Of a stretch of DNA of 64,000 bases, positions 33,541 to 42,331 are shown piece after piece. Source of the DNA: Streptomyces sp. NBC_01288. GTDB taxonomy: Bacteria > Actinomycetota > Actinomycetes > Streptomycetales > Streptomycetaceae. The stretch is from positions 5,827,001 to 5,891,000 of the forward strand of contig NZ_CP108427.1 of NCBI RefSeq assembly GCF_035982055.1. The letters run 5' to 3'. The translations under genes and the position numbers were made by a program. Numbering within the stretch: the first letter of the stretch is position 1; the number at the start of each line of letters is the position of its first letter. The notes under the pieces are model-generated. The model was not told the DNA's origin and made no database searches. It was given only the letters and a program-made list of their open reading frames with translations.

Positions 33541-35762
33541 CGGCACACCGCCAACGCGTCCAACGCCACCGCGCCCTGCCCCCTCGGCAGCACCATCAGC
33601 GGGTTGATGTCCAACTCCGAGAGCACATCGCCCAGTTCGAGGGCCATGCGCTGCACGCGCAGGATCACCTCCACCAAGGCGTCGAGGTCCGCCGGGGGCC
33701 GTCCCCGTACCCCGTCCAGCAACGGACGCCCGCGCAACTCGCCGAGCATGTCCCGCGCCGCCTCCTCGCCGAACGGCGGCACCCGTACCGCCACGTCCCG
33801 GAGTACCTCCACCAGCACCCCGCCCAGCCCCACCGTCACCGTCGGGCCGAACAGCTCGTCCTGGGTGACGCCGACGACCATCTCGACGCCCCGCTCGACC
33901 ATCTGGCACACGAGCACCCCGTCGAGCGTCACGTCCTCGTAGCGTGCGATGTCCGTCAACTCGCGGTACGCGTCCCGGACTTGGCTCGCCGAGGTCAGGC
34001 CCACCTTCACCAGGCCGAGTTCCGTCTTGTGCGCGATCTGCGCGCCGGACGCCTTCATCACCACCGGGTAGCCCACCAGCCCCGCCGCCCGTACGGCGGC
34101 TGCCGCGCTGGTCACCAACTGCTCGCGGGGGACCCGGATTCCGTAGGCCCGCAGGAGTTGTTTCGCCGCGTGTTCGCTCAGTTGCTGGCCCGGGCGCATC
34201 AGGGCCTCGGCCTTGCGGAAGGAGGGGGAGGCGGCGCGGGGGGCCTCGTCGAAGGGGGAACGGTAGGCGTGGACGAAGCGGTGGTGGGAGAAGTAGGCGT
34301 GGAGGGCCGTGACGCAGTTGCCCACCGTGCGGAAGGTCGCCACTCGGGACGAGCCCAACAGCCGCTCGCGGTACGCCGGTTCGGTGCCCACCGGTGAGCC
34401 CCACACCACGCACACCAGCTTGTCCGTGCGCTCCGCCGCCGCCACCAGATCCTCCACCAGCTTGTCGCTCAGCGGGGGGAACGGGCCCGTGATGGGGCAG
34501 ACCAGTACCCCTACCTCCGGGTCGTCCAGGATCGCGTCGATGATCTTCCGGCCGCGCCAATCGCCCACCGGGTGACCGCCGTTGTCGACCGGGTTCGCCA
34601 CGCTCAGGTATGGCGGTATCCACTCGTGGAGTTCGGATTGTTTGCCGGTCGACAGCTGTGGGAGGTGCAGTCCCGCCTCGCTCGCCAGGTCGGCGAAGTG
34701 GGCTCCCGTGCCGCCGGAGATCGAGTACACGACCACCCCCTCGGCCACCGGAGGCTTCGCCCGCGCCAACAGGGCCGCCGTGTCCTGGAGTTCGTCCAGG
34801 CCGTCGACGCGGATCACGCCGTACTGGCGCATCGCCGCGTCGACCACCGTGTCCGCGCCGGTGAGTTTGCCGGTGTGGGAGGCGGCCGTACGGGCGCCGG
34901 TCTCGGTGCGGCCGACCTTCACCGCGACCACCGGGACCTTGCGGCGGGCGGCGCGGTCGGCGGCGAGGAGGAAGGAGCGGCCGTCCTTGAGTCCCTCGAT
35001 GTAGCAGGCGATGGCGCCGACTTCGGGGCGCTCGGCGAAGTAGGAGATGAAGTCGGCGGTCTCCAGGTCGGCCTCGTTGCCGGTGGGGGCCCAGTGGGAG
35101 AGGCGGATGCCGAGTTCCTGGAGGGCGAAGACCGGGCGGCCCTGGTGGCCGGACTGGGTGATGAGGGCTATCGCGGGTCCTTCCAGGTCCTCGCGGAAGT
35201 TCTCGAAGGCGTTGAGGTTGGTGTTCGGGCCGAGCAGGCGGAGGCCGGATCGGCCTACGGCTGCGGCCAGTTGGGCCTGTGCCAGCGCACCCGCCTCGCC
35301 CGTCTCCGCGAAGCCGGACGCGAAGGCGACCGCGAACTTCACCTTCGCCTCGGCGAGTTGCTCGATCACGGGGAGCGGGTCGGACACCAACACCACCGCC
35401 AGGTCGACCTGTTCGGGGAGGTCGGTGATGGCGGGGAAGCAGGGGACGTCGAAGACCGTGGCACGGGTGGGGTGTACCGGGTGCAGACGGGCCCCCACCC
35501 GTCCTGCCCAGGCCATGAGTTGGCGGGTGATGCCGGTGTTCGGGCGGCCCTCCGCGTCGGAGGCGCCGACCACGGCGACCGACTCGGGGCGGAAGAAACG
35601 GTCCAGGTCGGGTACGCCCGCGTACAACGGCCGCCCGCTGACGTCGAGATCGTCGACGTCGGCGGGCCTGCCGTGGACGGCGGGGCCGGGTTGCTCACCG
35701 CAGGCGATGACCCGGGCCCGGCGGGAGTCGGTGGTGAGGGTGCCGTGGGTTGATCCAAGCAT
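33537..35762 (-). CDS. single-chain ADP-forming acyl-CoA synthetase (acetate-CoA ligase family)
   Basis: A 741-residue fusion of the alpha and beta parts of ADP-forming acyl-CoA synthetases. A CoA-binding Rossmann part lies at about residues 45-140 (FFRPESVAVVGASDAEGRP), a succinyl-CoA ligase-like middle at about 150-470, and a C-terminal ATP-grasp part from about 510 (KQLLRAYGIRVPREQLV, YPVVMKASGAQIAHKTE, ELDINPLMV). It would make an acyl-CoA with ATP to ADP and Pi. ATG 35762 has AGGAGCGGGG upstream; ATG 35801 would add 13 residues. It is coupled to the enoyl-CoA hydratase. The acyl substrate is unknown. Confidence 0.87.
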   Translation of the reverse strand: MLGSTHGTLTTDSRRARVIACGEQPGPAVHGRPADVDDLDVSGRPLYAGVPDLDRFFRPESVAVVGASDAEGRPNTGITRQLMAWAGRVGARLHPVHPTRATVFDVPCFPAITDLPEQVDLAVVLVSDPLPVIEQLAEAKVKFAVAFASGFAETGEAGALAQAQLAAAVGRSGLRLLGPNTNLNAFENFREDLEGPAIALITQSGHQGRPVFALQELGIRLSHWAPTGNEADLETADFISYFAERPEVGAIACYIEGLKDGRSFLLAADRAARRKVPVVAVKVGRTETGARTAASHTGKLTGADTVVDAAMRQYGVIRVDGLDELQDTAALLARAKPPVAEGVVVYSISGGTGAHFADLASEAGLHLPQLSTGKQSELHEWIPPYLSVANPVDNGGHPVGDWRGRKIIDAILDDPEVGVLVCPITGPFPPLSDKLVEDLVAAAERTDKLVCVVWGSPVGTEPAYRERLLGSSRVATFRTVGNCVTALHAYFSHHRFVHAYRSPFDEAPRAASPSFRKAEALMRPGQQLSEHAAKQLLRAYGIRVPREQLVTSAAAAVRAAGLVGYPVVMKASGAQIAHKTELGLVKVGLTSASQVRDAYRELTDIARYEDVTLDGVLVCQMVERGVEMVVGVTQDELFGPTVTVGLGGVLVEVLRDVAVRVPPFGEEAARDMLGELRGRPLLDGVRGRPPADLDALVEVILRVQRMALELGDVLSELDINPLMVLPRGQGAVALDALAVCR

Positions 35763-35815
35763 CGGTCCGCCCCGCTCCTGTGTGACAGTCGTGACAGTCA
35801 TGCCAGCGCAATAAA

Positions 35816-35854
35816 CTGACGCAGTGTCAGATTAACGAACTGACAGTCCGTCAG
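35816..35854. promoter_or_regulatory. paired regulon operators 4a and 4b
   Basis: CTGACGCAGTGTCAG (35816-35830) and CTGACAGTCCGTCAG (35840-35854), centres 24 bp apart, directly upstream of the ADP-forming ligase gene. The gene on the other side, at 35902-37134, is also on the minus strand and ends here, so the pair serves only the ligase operon. Confidence 0.72.
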
Positions 35855-35901
35855 GAACTGTCGTGCACGCAAAGAACGGACGGACACGGACGGACCCGGG
35901 G

Positions 35902-37134
35902 TCAGGACGCGGCCGGAACTCCCTTCGAGGCCGCCTTCGAGGCCTTCTTCGAGAGCTTCCTGGTCTCCTTGGCGACCGCTTTCGCGATCTTCTCCGCGTC
36001 GATGGCCAGTTCCCGGAGCATCCCGCTGATGGGGTTGGTGAACCCGGTGAAGTACAGGCCGGGCGCGTCCTTCGGGGTGCGGGCCCCGTTCACGACCGGC
36101 TTGCCGCGGGCGTCCAACACGCCCAGGTGGCCGACGAGTTGCTCCAGGGAGCGGACGTAACCCGTGGCTGCGATCACGACGTCCGGCCCGATGCGGTCGC
36201 CGCCGGCGAGGACCACCTTGCCGTCCTCGAAGCTCTCCACGGCCGGCACGATCTCGACCCGCCCCTTGCGCACGGCGTCGATCAGCCCGACGTCCTGCAC
36301 CGGGATCGAGCCCTCCTTGACCCGGCTGTACAGCCCGGTCTCGGGGCGCGGCAGCCCCTGCGCCGACAGGTCAGGCACGCTGACCTTGGACACCGGCCCC
36401 GCGAGCCGGTCGACCAGGCCGACCGGCAGCCGTCGTACGAGAACGCCTGTGTACTGGGTCGCCCAGCCCGCGGTCGAGCGGCGCAGGATGTGCGGGGCCG
36501 TGCGGACGGAGAGGCGGACGCGCGACGCTCCGCCGTCCACCAGGTCCACGGCGATCTCCGCGCCCGTGTTGCCGATGCCGACGACCAGGACGTCCCGGCC
36601 GGCGTAGGGCTGGGCGGCGCGGTAGTCGGCGGCGTGCAGGAGGTCGCCGGTGTAGGCGTCGCGGCCGGGCCAGTCGGGGACGCGGGGGGTGTGGTTCGTG
36701 CCGGTCGCGATGACGACCGCGCGGCCGGTCAGCTCACGCCCGCCGGTGGCGTGCAGCAGCCAGCCGGTGCCGTCGGCCGAGCGCTCGACGCGGGAGACCT
36801 CGACGCCGGTGACGATCTCCAGCTCGTGGACCTCGGCGTACTTCTCCAGATAGCGCACCACGTCGTCCCGCGAGACCCAGCGGCCGAACCGGCGCGGCAT
36901 GGTCAGTCCGGGCAGGCTCGACAGCCGCCGGGTGGTGTGCAGGTGCAGGCGGTCGTAGTGCCTGCGCCAGGACGCCCCGACCCGGTCCGACTTCTCCAGT
37001 ACGACGGCACGGATGCCCTGCGCGCGCAGCGCGTACGCGGCGGCGAGACCGCCGGGGCCGCCGCCGATGACGTACACGGGGCGGTCTGCGTGGTTCTGCG
37101 CCGCGGGGTTCGGGGACGCTGTGGAGTCGGCCAT
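35902..37134 (-). CDS. flavin-containing monooxygenase-type oxidoreductase
   Basis: A 410-residue NAD(P)/FAD-dependent protein. The FAD-binding motif is YVIGGGPGGLAAAYALR near the N-terminus, and the second nucleotide-binding motif is VLVVGIGNTGAEIAVDL in the middle. FxGxxxHxxxY-type fingerprints of classical FMOs or Baeyer-Villiger enzymes are not exact, so it may be an FMO-like hydroxylase. The C-terminal tail is Lys/Ala-rich (KLSKKASKAASKG). ATG 37134. There is no regulon operator at its start; it could be a chance neighbour. Confidence 0.83.
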   Translation of the reverse strand: MADSTASPNPAAQNHADRPVYVIGGGPGGLAAAYALRAQGIRAVVLEKSDRVGASWRRHYDRLHLHTTRRLSSLPGLTMPRRFGRWVSRDDVVRYLEKYAEVHELEIVTGVEVSRVERSADGTGWLLHATGGRELTGRAVVIATGTNHTPRVPDWPGRDAYTGDLLHAADYRAAQPYAGRDVLVVGIGNTGAEIAVDLVDGGASRVRLSVRTAPHILRRSTAGWATQYTGVLVRRLPVGLVDRLAGPVSKVSVPDLSAQGLPRPETGLYSRVKEGSIPVQDVGLIDAVRKGRVEIVPAVESFEDGKVVLAGGDRIGPDVVIAATGYVRSLEQLVGHLGVLDARGKPVVNGARTPKDAPGLYFTGFTNPISGMLRELAIDAEKIAKAVAKETRKLSKKASKAASKGVPAAS

Positions 37135-37272
37135 GAGCGCGAGCGTAATCACGTCCCACGTTGATGGGTCTCGGTCAAGCCCGGAATTGGTTGCGGATCG
37201 ATCACGGGTGTGGAGGAGTGGGTGAGGTCGGTGGCGTAGGGCCTCTGGTGTGTGAGGGCCGTGGGAATGGCC

Positions 37273-37315
37273 ACGACGCCGAGCCCGCGTCGTGCGCGAA
37301 GGGGCTCGGCGTCGT
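37273..37315. terminator. terminator hairpin after the tannase-like gene
   Basis: A perfect 14-bp stem, ACGACGCCGAGCCC (37273-37286) with GGGCTCGGCGTCGT (37302-37315), 15-base loop, about 50 bases past the minus-strand stop at 37367. This 232-base gap must also contain the promoter of the monooxygenase gene. Confidence 0.75.
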
Positions 37316-37366
37316 GAGACGGCGACCGGAATGTATGACGGGAAACCGGTACCGCGTCCTTGGTGT

Positions 37367-39031
37367 CTACTTGCCGCGCTTGGCCTTGTGGCCCGTCACC
37401 TGGGCGATCCACGTGATGAAGTCGCCCGGGTCGGTGTTGGAGCCGTGGCCCTCGTCCCAGTAGTAGACGTGGTTCACGTCGTCGCCCAGGTTGTCGAGGC
37501 GGGCGGCGAGGTTGGCGGCGACCGTCAGCGAGGTGTCCGAGTCCTTGGTACCGAGGCGGATCCACCAGTGCTTGGAACGGTTCGGGTTGACCTTCTCGAC
37601 CAGGTGGTACATCGGGTTCATCAGGTCGAGCTTCGCGGGGATGTCGCTCGGAACCCGCTTGCTGCTCAGGCCCGTTGAGTCGTTCTTCGCGCCGTACGCC
37701 GTGAAGTGGCGGGCCAGGGTCGTGCCCGTGCCGAACTCGTTGTTCTCGCCGGCCGACAGGTCGAAGGCGTCGAAGGCGGGGGCGTCCTTCTTGCGGGCGC
37801 CGACATGGGTGAGGAAGTCGGCCCAGGTGAAGGTGGCCTTGCCGCCGGACCAGGTGATGAAGGTGTTGGCCTTCAGGTAGGTCGCGCGGGCGGAGTCGGA
37901 GAGGGCGGCGAGATAGGTGGTCGCCGAGGGCTCCAGGTACTGCTCGACCATGTACGCGTCGAGGTTGCGGGCGTTCAGCGGACCGAAGCCGCCGAGGCCG
38001 CGCAGCTTCAGGCCGGCCTGGTACTCGGCGAACTGTGCCTGCAACGCCTTGGAGACCGTCTGGTCGACCTGCTTGCCGGTGCTGAGGTCGTTGGCGCCCC
38101 AGTTCCACTCGTAGGCGCCGTCGGCGTGCTCCAGGTCGGTGATCGGGCACCAGGCGCCGGTCGCGAAGATGGCGTCGGAGGCGTCGGCCGCGCCCAGCTC
38201 CTTGAGGTACTTGTCGTAGAGCGGGCTGTCGCCGGACGCGCCCAGCAGGGACGACAGCGCGCCGCCCGCACTGGTCCCCGCGGAGACGATGCGCTCGACG
38301 TTGCCGGGGATGCGGCCCTTGTTGGACCGCACGTACCGGACGGCGGCCTTGAGGTCGACGATCGCGGTCGGGGCGGTGCCGTAGTACTCGCCGCTGGAGT
38401 TCTTGAGGGTACGGCCGCGGGCGCCGGGCTCGATGACGACGTAGCCGGCGGCCAGCGCGAGGAACTGGTTGCTGGAGGTGGCGCCGCCGGTGGCGTTGGT
38501 GTTGCCGTTGGCGCCGGGGGCGGAGGCGCTCGCGGAGGCTGAGGCGTTCGCTGAGGTTGAGGCGGAGGAGCTGGGGGCACCGGACGGGGCCGCGCCGCCG
38601 CCCATCGCCGAACCGCCGCCGCCGACCTCGGTGGCGGTCGCCACGGAGGCGGGGAGGTAGCCGCCGATGGAGTTGGCGAGCAGGATCGGGGCGTTGCTCG
38701 CGTCGACCGCCTTGCCGTCGATCGACACCGGGGAGCTGACGATCAGGGACTGGTAGGTGGCGTCCACCGGGTTGGCGACGTACGTGATCGCCTTCCAGAA
38801 GTGGTAGACGACCGTGTGCTTCGTGCCCGCGGTGTCCGTGACGGTCTTCGTGAGCTTCGTGTAGGCGTCCGGGTCGAAGACCAGGGTGTCCGAGGAAGAT
38901 GAGGACGATGACGACGACGTTTTCGAGCTGCTGGCGTTCGCGCTGAGCGCGATGCCGCCGACCGCCGCGACACCGGCGGTCGCGCCGATGCCCATGACTA
39001 CCGTCCTGCGCTTCACTGCCCTGTGCTTCAC
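37367..39031 (-). CDS. secreted subtype-B tannase-like esterase
   Basis: A 554-residue exported protein with a twin-arginine-type start (KRRTVVMG then a hydrophobic stretch). It matches, in order, what I recall of Lactobacillus subtype-B tannase: NSIGGYLPA, GYVVIEPGARGR, IVDLKAAVRYVRSNKGRIPG, nucleophile GTSAGGA, CPITDLEHADGAYEW, FDLSAGENNEFGT. The late acid and His regions are LGTKDSDTSL and DEGHGSNTDPGD. It would hydrolyse galloyl or related phenolic esters. An Ala/Ser/Asn-rich insert (about residues 145-190) interrupts the hydrolase domain and is unusual. It is not preceded by a regulon operator. Confidence 0.83.
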   Translation of the reverse strand: MKHRAVKRRTVVMGIGATAGVAAVGGIALSANASSSKTSSSSSSSSSDTLVFDPDAYTKLTKTVTDTAGTKHTVVYHFWKAITYVANPVDATYQSLIVSSPVSIDGKAVDASNAPILLANSIGGYLPASVATATEVGGGGSAMGGGAAPSGAPSSSASTSANASASASASAPGANGNTNATGGATSSNQFLALAAGYVVIEPGARGRTLKNSSGEYYGTAPTAIVDLKAAVRYVRSNKGRIPGNVERIVSAGTSAGGALSSLLGASGDSPLYDKYLKELGAADASDAIFATGAWCPITDLEHADGAYEWNWGANDLSTGKQVDQTVSKALQAQFAEYQAGLKLRGLGGFGPLNARNLDAYMVEQYLEPSATTYLAALSDSARATYLKANTFITWSGGKATFTWADFLTHVGARKKDAPAFDAFDLSAGENNEFGTGTTLARHFTAYGAKNDSTGLSSKRVPSDIPAKLDLMNPMYHLVEKVNPNRSKHWWIRLGTKDSDTSLTVAANLAARLDNLGDDVNHVYYWDEGHGSNTDPGDFITWIAQVTGHKAKRGK

Positions 39032-39207
39032 CGTGCTGCCTCTCGTCTTCCCGACTGCGTCTTCCCGACCGCTCCTTGGCCTTGCGCTTGCGAACGTAAT
39101 CGGCGCCGAACAAAATCGTCAACAATCTGCGGGGATTCATGGCGGACCCACAGCGGCACGGTCCGCGCACAGGATTTTCATGGCCCCCTCTCGGCTTTCT
39201 TCAGCTT

Positions 39208-39222
39208 CTGACGTACCGTCAG
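39208..39222. promoter_or_regulatory. regulon operator 5
   Basis: CTGACGTACCGTCAG, a perfect 6-3-6 palindrome. It ends 4 bases before the ATG of the DoxX-like gene, leaving no room for a ribosome site, so repression would act directly at the 5' end of the message. Confidence 0.8.
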
Positions 39223-39226
39223 ATTC

Positions 39227-39676
39227 ATGGATGCGATCTGGCTCAGCGGAGCGGACTGGCTCGCGGTCCTCCGTATAGGACTCGGGCTGTGGTGGCTGGA
39301 GAGCTGGCGGCACAAGGACAAGAAGGCCTGGTTCGAGCGCGGCACCGGCATCGCGTGGGCGGCCGACGTGGCCGCCAAACACCGCTGGACCGCGGTCCGT
39401 TCGGGCTTCGACGTGATGGTCGCGCCGCGCCCGCGCACGATGGCGTACGTCGTCGTCTACGCCGAGTTGGCGGTCGGCCTCGGCCTGGTCGTGGGCTTCC
39501 TCACCCCCGCCGCGCTCGTCGGGGGCCTGCTCCTCAACGTCCTCTACTTCACGCTCATGATCCACGACTGGGCGGAGCAGGGGCAGAACGCGATGATGGC
39601 GCTCATCTCCCTGGTCGCCCTGTTCGCGATGTCCTGGCAGGTGTGGTCGCTGGACGCGGCACTGGGATGGTTCTGA
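39227..39676 (+). CDS. DoxX-like four-helix membrane protein
   Basis: A 149-residue integral membrane protein with about four hydrophobic helices (DWLAVLRIGLGLWWLESW, YVVVYAELAVGLGLVVGFL, ALVGGLLLNVLYFTLM, MALISLVALFAM, abbreviated). It belongs to the DoxX/TQO-small-subunit superfamily, members of which interact with quinones or oxidoreductases. It overlaps the DUF35 gene start (TGATG), so the two are translated together. A regulon operator is at its start, hence it is part of the catabolic set; its role there, perhaps redox coupling, is unknown. Confidence 0.8.
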   Translation: MDAIWLSGADWLAVLRIGLGLWWLESWRHKDKKAWFERGTGIAWAADVAAKHRWTAVRSGFDVMVAPRPRTMAYVVVYAELAVGLGLVVGFLTPAALVGGLLLNVLYFTLMIHDWAEQGQNAMMALISLVALFAMSWQVWSLDAALGWF

Positions 39677-40077
39677 TGGGGACCTCCCCGCGCTACGACC
39701 TCCCCGAGCCCGACGCGTTCACCCGCACCTACTGGGACGCCGCGGCCCAGGGCCGCCTGCTCCTCCGCCGCTGCGCGGACTGCGGCCGGGCCCACCACTA
39801 CCCCCGCGAGTTCTGCCCCCACTGCTGGAGCGACCACGTCACCTGGGAACCCGCGACCGGTCACGCCACCCTCTACACCTGGTCCGTCGTCCACCGAAAC
39901 GACCTCCCGCCCTTCGGGGAACGGGTGCCGTACGTGGCGGCGGTGGTCGACCTCGCGGAGGGGCCGCGGATGATGACGGAGCTCGTGGAATCCGGGCTTG
40001 GGCCCGCGGGGCTGCGGGCCGGGATGCCGGTGGAGGTGACGTTCCGGGACGGGGTGCCGGTGTTCAGGACGGTGTAG
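39676..40077 (+). CDS. DUF35 OB-fold zinc-ribbon protein
   Basis: A 133-residue acyl-CoA-associated protein. The N-terminal rubredoxin-like zinc ribbon is CADCGRAHHYPREFCPHC (two C-x2-C pairs), followed by an OB-fold (GHATLYTWSVVHRND, VPYVAAVVDLAEGPRMMTEL). DUF35 proteins partner with thiolase/lipid-transfer proteins or hydratases in steroid side-chain degradation and bind acyl-CoA. The thiolase that would pair with it is probably that at 46511, since the other has its own DUF35. ATG 39676 overlaps the DoxX-like stop by one base; ATG 39667 would add three residues. Confidence 0.88.
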   Translation: MGTSPRYDLPEPDAFTRTYWDAAAQGRLLLRRCADCGRAHHYPREFCPHCWSDHVTWEPATGHATLYTWSVVHRNDLPPFGERVPYVAAVVDLAEGPRMMTELVESGLGPAGLRAGMPVEVTFRDGVPVFRTV

Positions 40078-40109
40078 CCCTGTGAGACACGCAGGGCTAC
40101 GCTGATTGC

Positions 40110-40385
40110 ATGAAGACGATCACGCAGCGGGAGTTCCGCAACAACTCCGCCGCGGTCATGGACGCGGTGGAGGCCGGGGAGACGTACCACATCACGCGCA
40201 ACGGCATAGAGGTCGCCGAACTGCGCCCGTTGCCGCGCCGGCGGCGGCTGAGCGTCGAGGAACTCGTCGCCCGGCACCGGATGCTTCCGCGTGTGGACGC
40301 CGCGCAGATGCGAGCGGAGGCGGACGAGTTCTTCGAGGGCGAGGACCGGGCCGACGAAGACCCCTGGGAGCGCAGGCGTGGCTGA
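40110..40385 (+). CDS. Phd/YefM-type antitoxin
   Basis: A 91-residue antitoxin with the N-terminal Phd DNA-binding fold (TITQREFRNNSAAVMDAVEAG, then YHITRNGIEVAELRP) and a charged C-terminal toxin-binding half. It overlaps the toxin gene by 8 bases. It would repress its own promoter; no clear operator was picked out upstream. Confidence 0.88.
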   Translation: MKTITQREFRNNSAAVMDAVEAGETYHITRNGIEVAELRPLPRRRRLSVEELVARHRMLPRVDAAQMRAEADEFFEGEDRADEDPWERRRG

Positions 40386-40782
40386 TCGACATCCCGCCGG
40401 TGTCCTCGACACCTGCACCTATATCGACCTCGACCTCCTCGCCCCGCAGGATCTCCCTGTTGCGCCGGAGCTCACCGCCGTGACGTTGGCCGAACTGCAG
40501 CAGGGCGTGGCCATGGCCAAGGACCCGATGGCGAGGGCGGCCCGCATGGAGAAGCTGGGAGCCGCGGTCGCCGACTTCGACCCCCTGCCGTTCGACGGCC
40601 CCGCCGCCGCCCGGTACAGCACGCTGGTCGCACTGACCATCGCGGCCAGCAGGGATCCGCGACCACGGCGCATGGATCTCATGATCGCCGCGATCGCCTC
40701 GACGAGAGGCCTGCCGCTCTACACGCGCAATGCGGGCGACTTCAAAGGGCTGGAAGACGCGGTTCTCATCGTCCCCGTCTGA
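40378..40782 (+). CDS. PIN-domain toxin (VapC-like)
   Basis: A 134-residue PIN-domain ribonuclease toxin. The first acidic residue is in GVLDTCTYIDL, the central ones in ELTAVTLAELQQGV, and the last in PRRMDLMIAAIASTRGLPLYTRN. GTG 40378 lies inside the antitoxin stop region, an 8-base overlap typical of toxin-antitoxin operons. Cleavage of tRNA or mRNA is the family activity; the target is unknown. Confidence 0.88.
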   Translation: MADRHPAGVLDTCTYIDLDLLAPQDLPVAPELTAVTLAELQQGVAMAKDPMARAARMEKLGAAVADFDPLPFDGPAAARYSTLVALTIAASRDPRPRRMDLMIAAIASTRGLPLYTRNAGDFKGLEDAVLIVPV

Positions 40783-40840
40783 CTGTCCCGGCCCGGAAAA
40801 TGACGTACCCGGCGCACAAGGGGCTTGATTCAATGGCGCG

Positions 40841-41446
40841 ATGGCCCACATACGCGAGCGGTCTCTGCGGCAGCCCTTTCCCGAGCTCTACGGTCACGGA
40901 CTGCGGCTGCGGCCCTGGGATGCCGACGACGACACCGATGTGACGGACTGGCTGCGCGGGGTGTCGGACCCCGAGTTCCAGCGCTGGAACACCCCGCTGC
41001 GGCCGGTCACGGACTTCGCGAGCGCCCGTAACTCGCTGCGGTCCCGTGCCGAGAACGCGGAGGACGGCGTCAGCGCGTCGTTCTGTGTCACGGACGCGGC
41101 CGGCGGTACGACGCTGGGGCACATCGGCGTCAACGACATCGACCACGTCATCCGCGTCGCCCGCGTCGGCTACTGGACGCTCCCCGAGGCCCGGGGCCGC
41201 AACGTCGCCACCCGCGCCCTCACCCTCGCCGCCCGCTGGGCCCTGACCGACCTGGGCCTGCACCGCCTCGAACTGGGCCACGCCCTCGGCCACGACGCGT
41301 CCTGCCGTATCGCCGAGCACTGCGGGTTCCCGGCCGAGGGGACGCTGCGCGGGGCGATGTTCGAGGCAGGGCAACGGGACGCGTTCCGTGACGTTCACCT
41401 GCACGGCCGGCTGGCCACGGACCCGGAACCGGAGGTGAAGGTGTGA
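40841..41446 (+). CDS. GNAT acetyltransferase, RimJ/RimL type
   Basis: A 201-residue N-acetyltransferase. It has the family start LYGHGLRLRPWDADDDTDVTDW, an acetyl-CoA loop in RGRNVATRAL, and the last parts CRIAEHCGFPAEGTLRGAMF, all typical of RimL-type enzymes that acetylate ribosomal or other N-terminal amines. It overlaps the next GNAT gene by 4 bases (GTGTGA region), so the two are co-translated. Confidence 0.85.
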   Translation: MAHIRERSLRQPFPELYGHGLRLRPWDADDDTDVTDWLRGVSDPEFQRWNTPLRPVTDFASARNSLRSRAENAEDGVSASFCVTDAAGGTTLGHIGVNDIDHVIRVARVGYWTLPEARGRNVATRALTLAARWALTDLGLHRLELGHALGHDASCRIAEHCGFPAEGTLRGAMFEAGQRDAFRDVHLHGRLATDPEPEVKV

Positions 41447-42321
41447 CGGACCGCGACTGGCACATCACCGGGGACCTGGACCAATTCCTCGCCCGGGCAG
41501 GGGAGTTCCTGCGTTCTCGGCCCGCCCTGCACACGGTTCACCTCACGGTGACGGCGGCGCTGCGCAGCCGAGGGTTGCGCATGTACGGCGTGGGGGACCC
41601 GGTGTTCGGCGCGCTGGAACGAGACGGCGACGTACGGGCCGCCTTCTTCCGCACGCCTCCCGGCCGGCTGATGCTGACGCCCCTCGCTGCGGAGGAGGCC
41701 GTCGAGCTGGCCGCCCAACTGTCCTTGCGCGGCGACGAGTTGCCGGGAGTCATGGGGGAACTGGACACGGCATCGACGTTCGCGGAGGCATGGACAAGCC
41801 GAACGGGCGCGCTCTCCGAACTCCACGCACGCCAACGCCTTTACCGCCTGGGCGAGTTGACGACTCCGCAACCCTCCCCACCGGGCCGCCCGAGAGTCGC
41901 GACGGCAAACGACCGCGAACAACTCATGCGCTGGTACGTCGAGTTCACCGCGGCGATCGGCGAGAGCGGCACCTCGCAGGACCCCGGTGAGTGGGCCGAC
42001 TCCCGGATCGCGTACGGCGGGATCACGCTCTGGGAAACCCCGGACGGTACGCCGGTGTCCATGGCCGGGCTCACGACGAAGGTCGCCGGCCAGGTCCGAG
42101 TCGCCCCCGTCTACACCCCGGCGGACCTCAGGGGCCGGGGCTACGCGGGCGCGGTGACGGCGGAGGTCAGCGGAATGGCCCTGGCGGCGGGCGCGGACGA
42201 GGTACTCCTGTTCACCGACCTGGCCAACCCCACGAGCAACGCCCTGTACCAGCGCATCGGGTACCGCCCGGTGGAGGACTTCGCGGGCTACGACTTCCGG
42301 CCCGGCGCGGAGCGAAGGTGA
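41443..42321 (+). CDS. GNAT-fold acetyltransferase
   Basis: A 292-residue protein. The N-terminal half (about 1-140) is a poorly conserved helical part, and the C-terminal half is a GNAT domain with acetyl-CoA loop RGRGYAGAVTAEVS and closing LFTDLANPTSNALYQRIGYRP. GTG 41443 overlaps the previous stop. It belongs to the Streptomyces set of GNAT proteins with an extended N-terminal lobe; the substrate is unknown. Confidence 0.85.
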   Translation: MTDRDWHITGDLDQFLARAGEFLRSRPALHTVHLTVTAALRSRGLRMYGVGDPVFGALERDGDVRAAFFRTPPGRLMLTPLAAEEAVELAAQLSLRGDELPGVMGELDTASTFAEAWTSRTGALSELHARQRLYRLGELTTPQPSPPGRPRVATANDREQLMRWYVEFTAAIGESGTSQDPGEWADSRIAYGGITLWETPDGTPVSMAGLTTKVAGQVRVAPVYTPADLRGRGYAGAVTAEVSGMALAAGADEVLLFTDLANPTSNALYQRIGYRPVEDFAGYDFRPGAERR

Positions 42322-42331
42322 TACTCGACCC

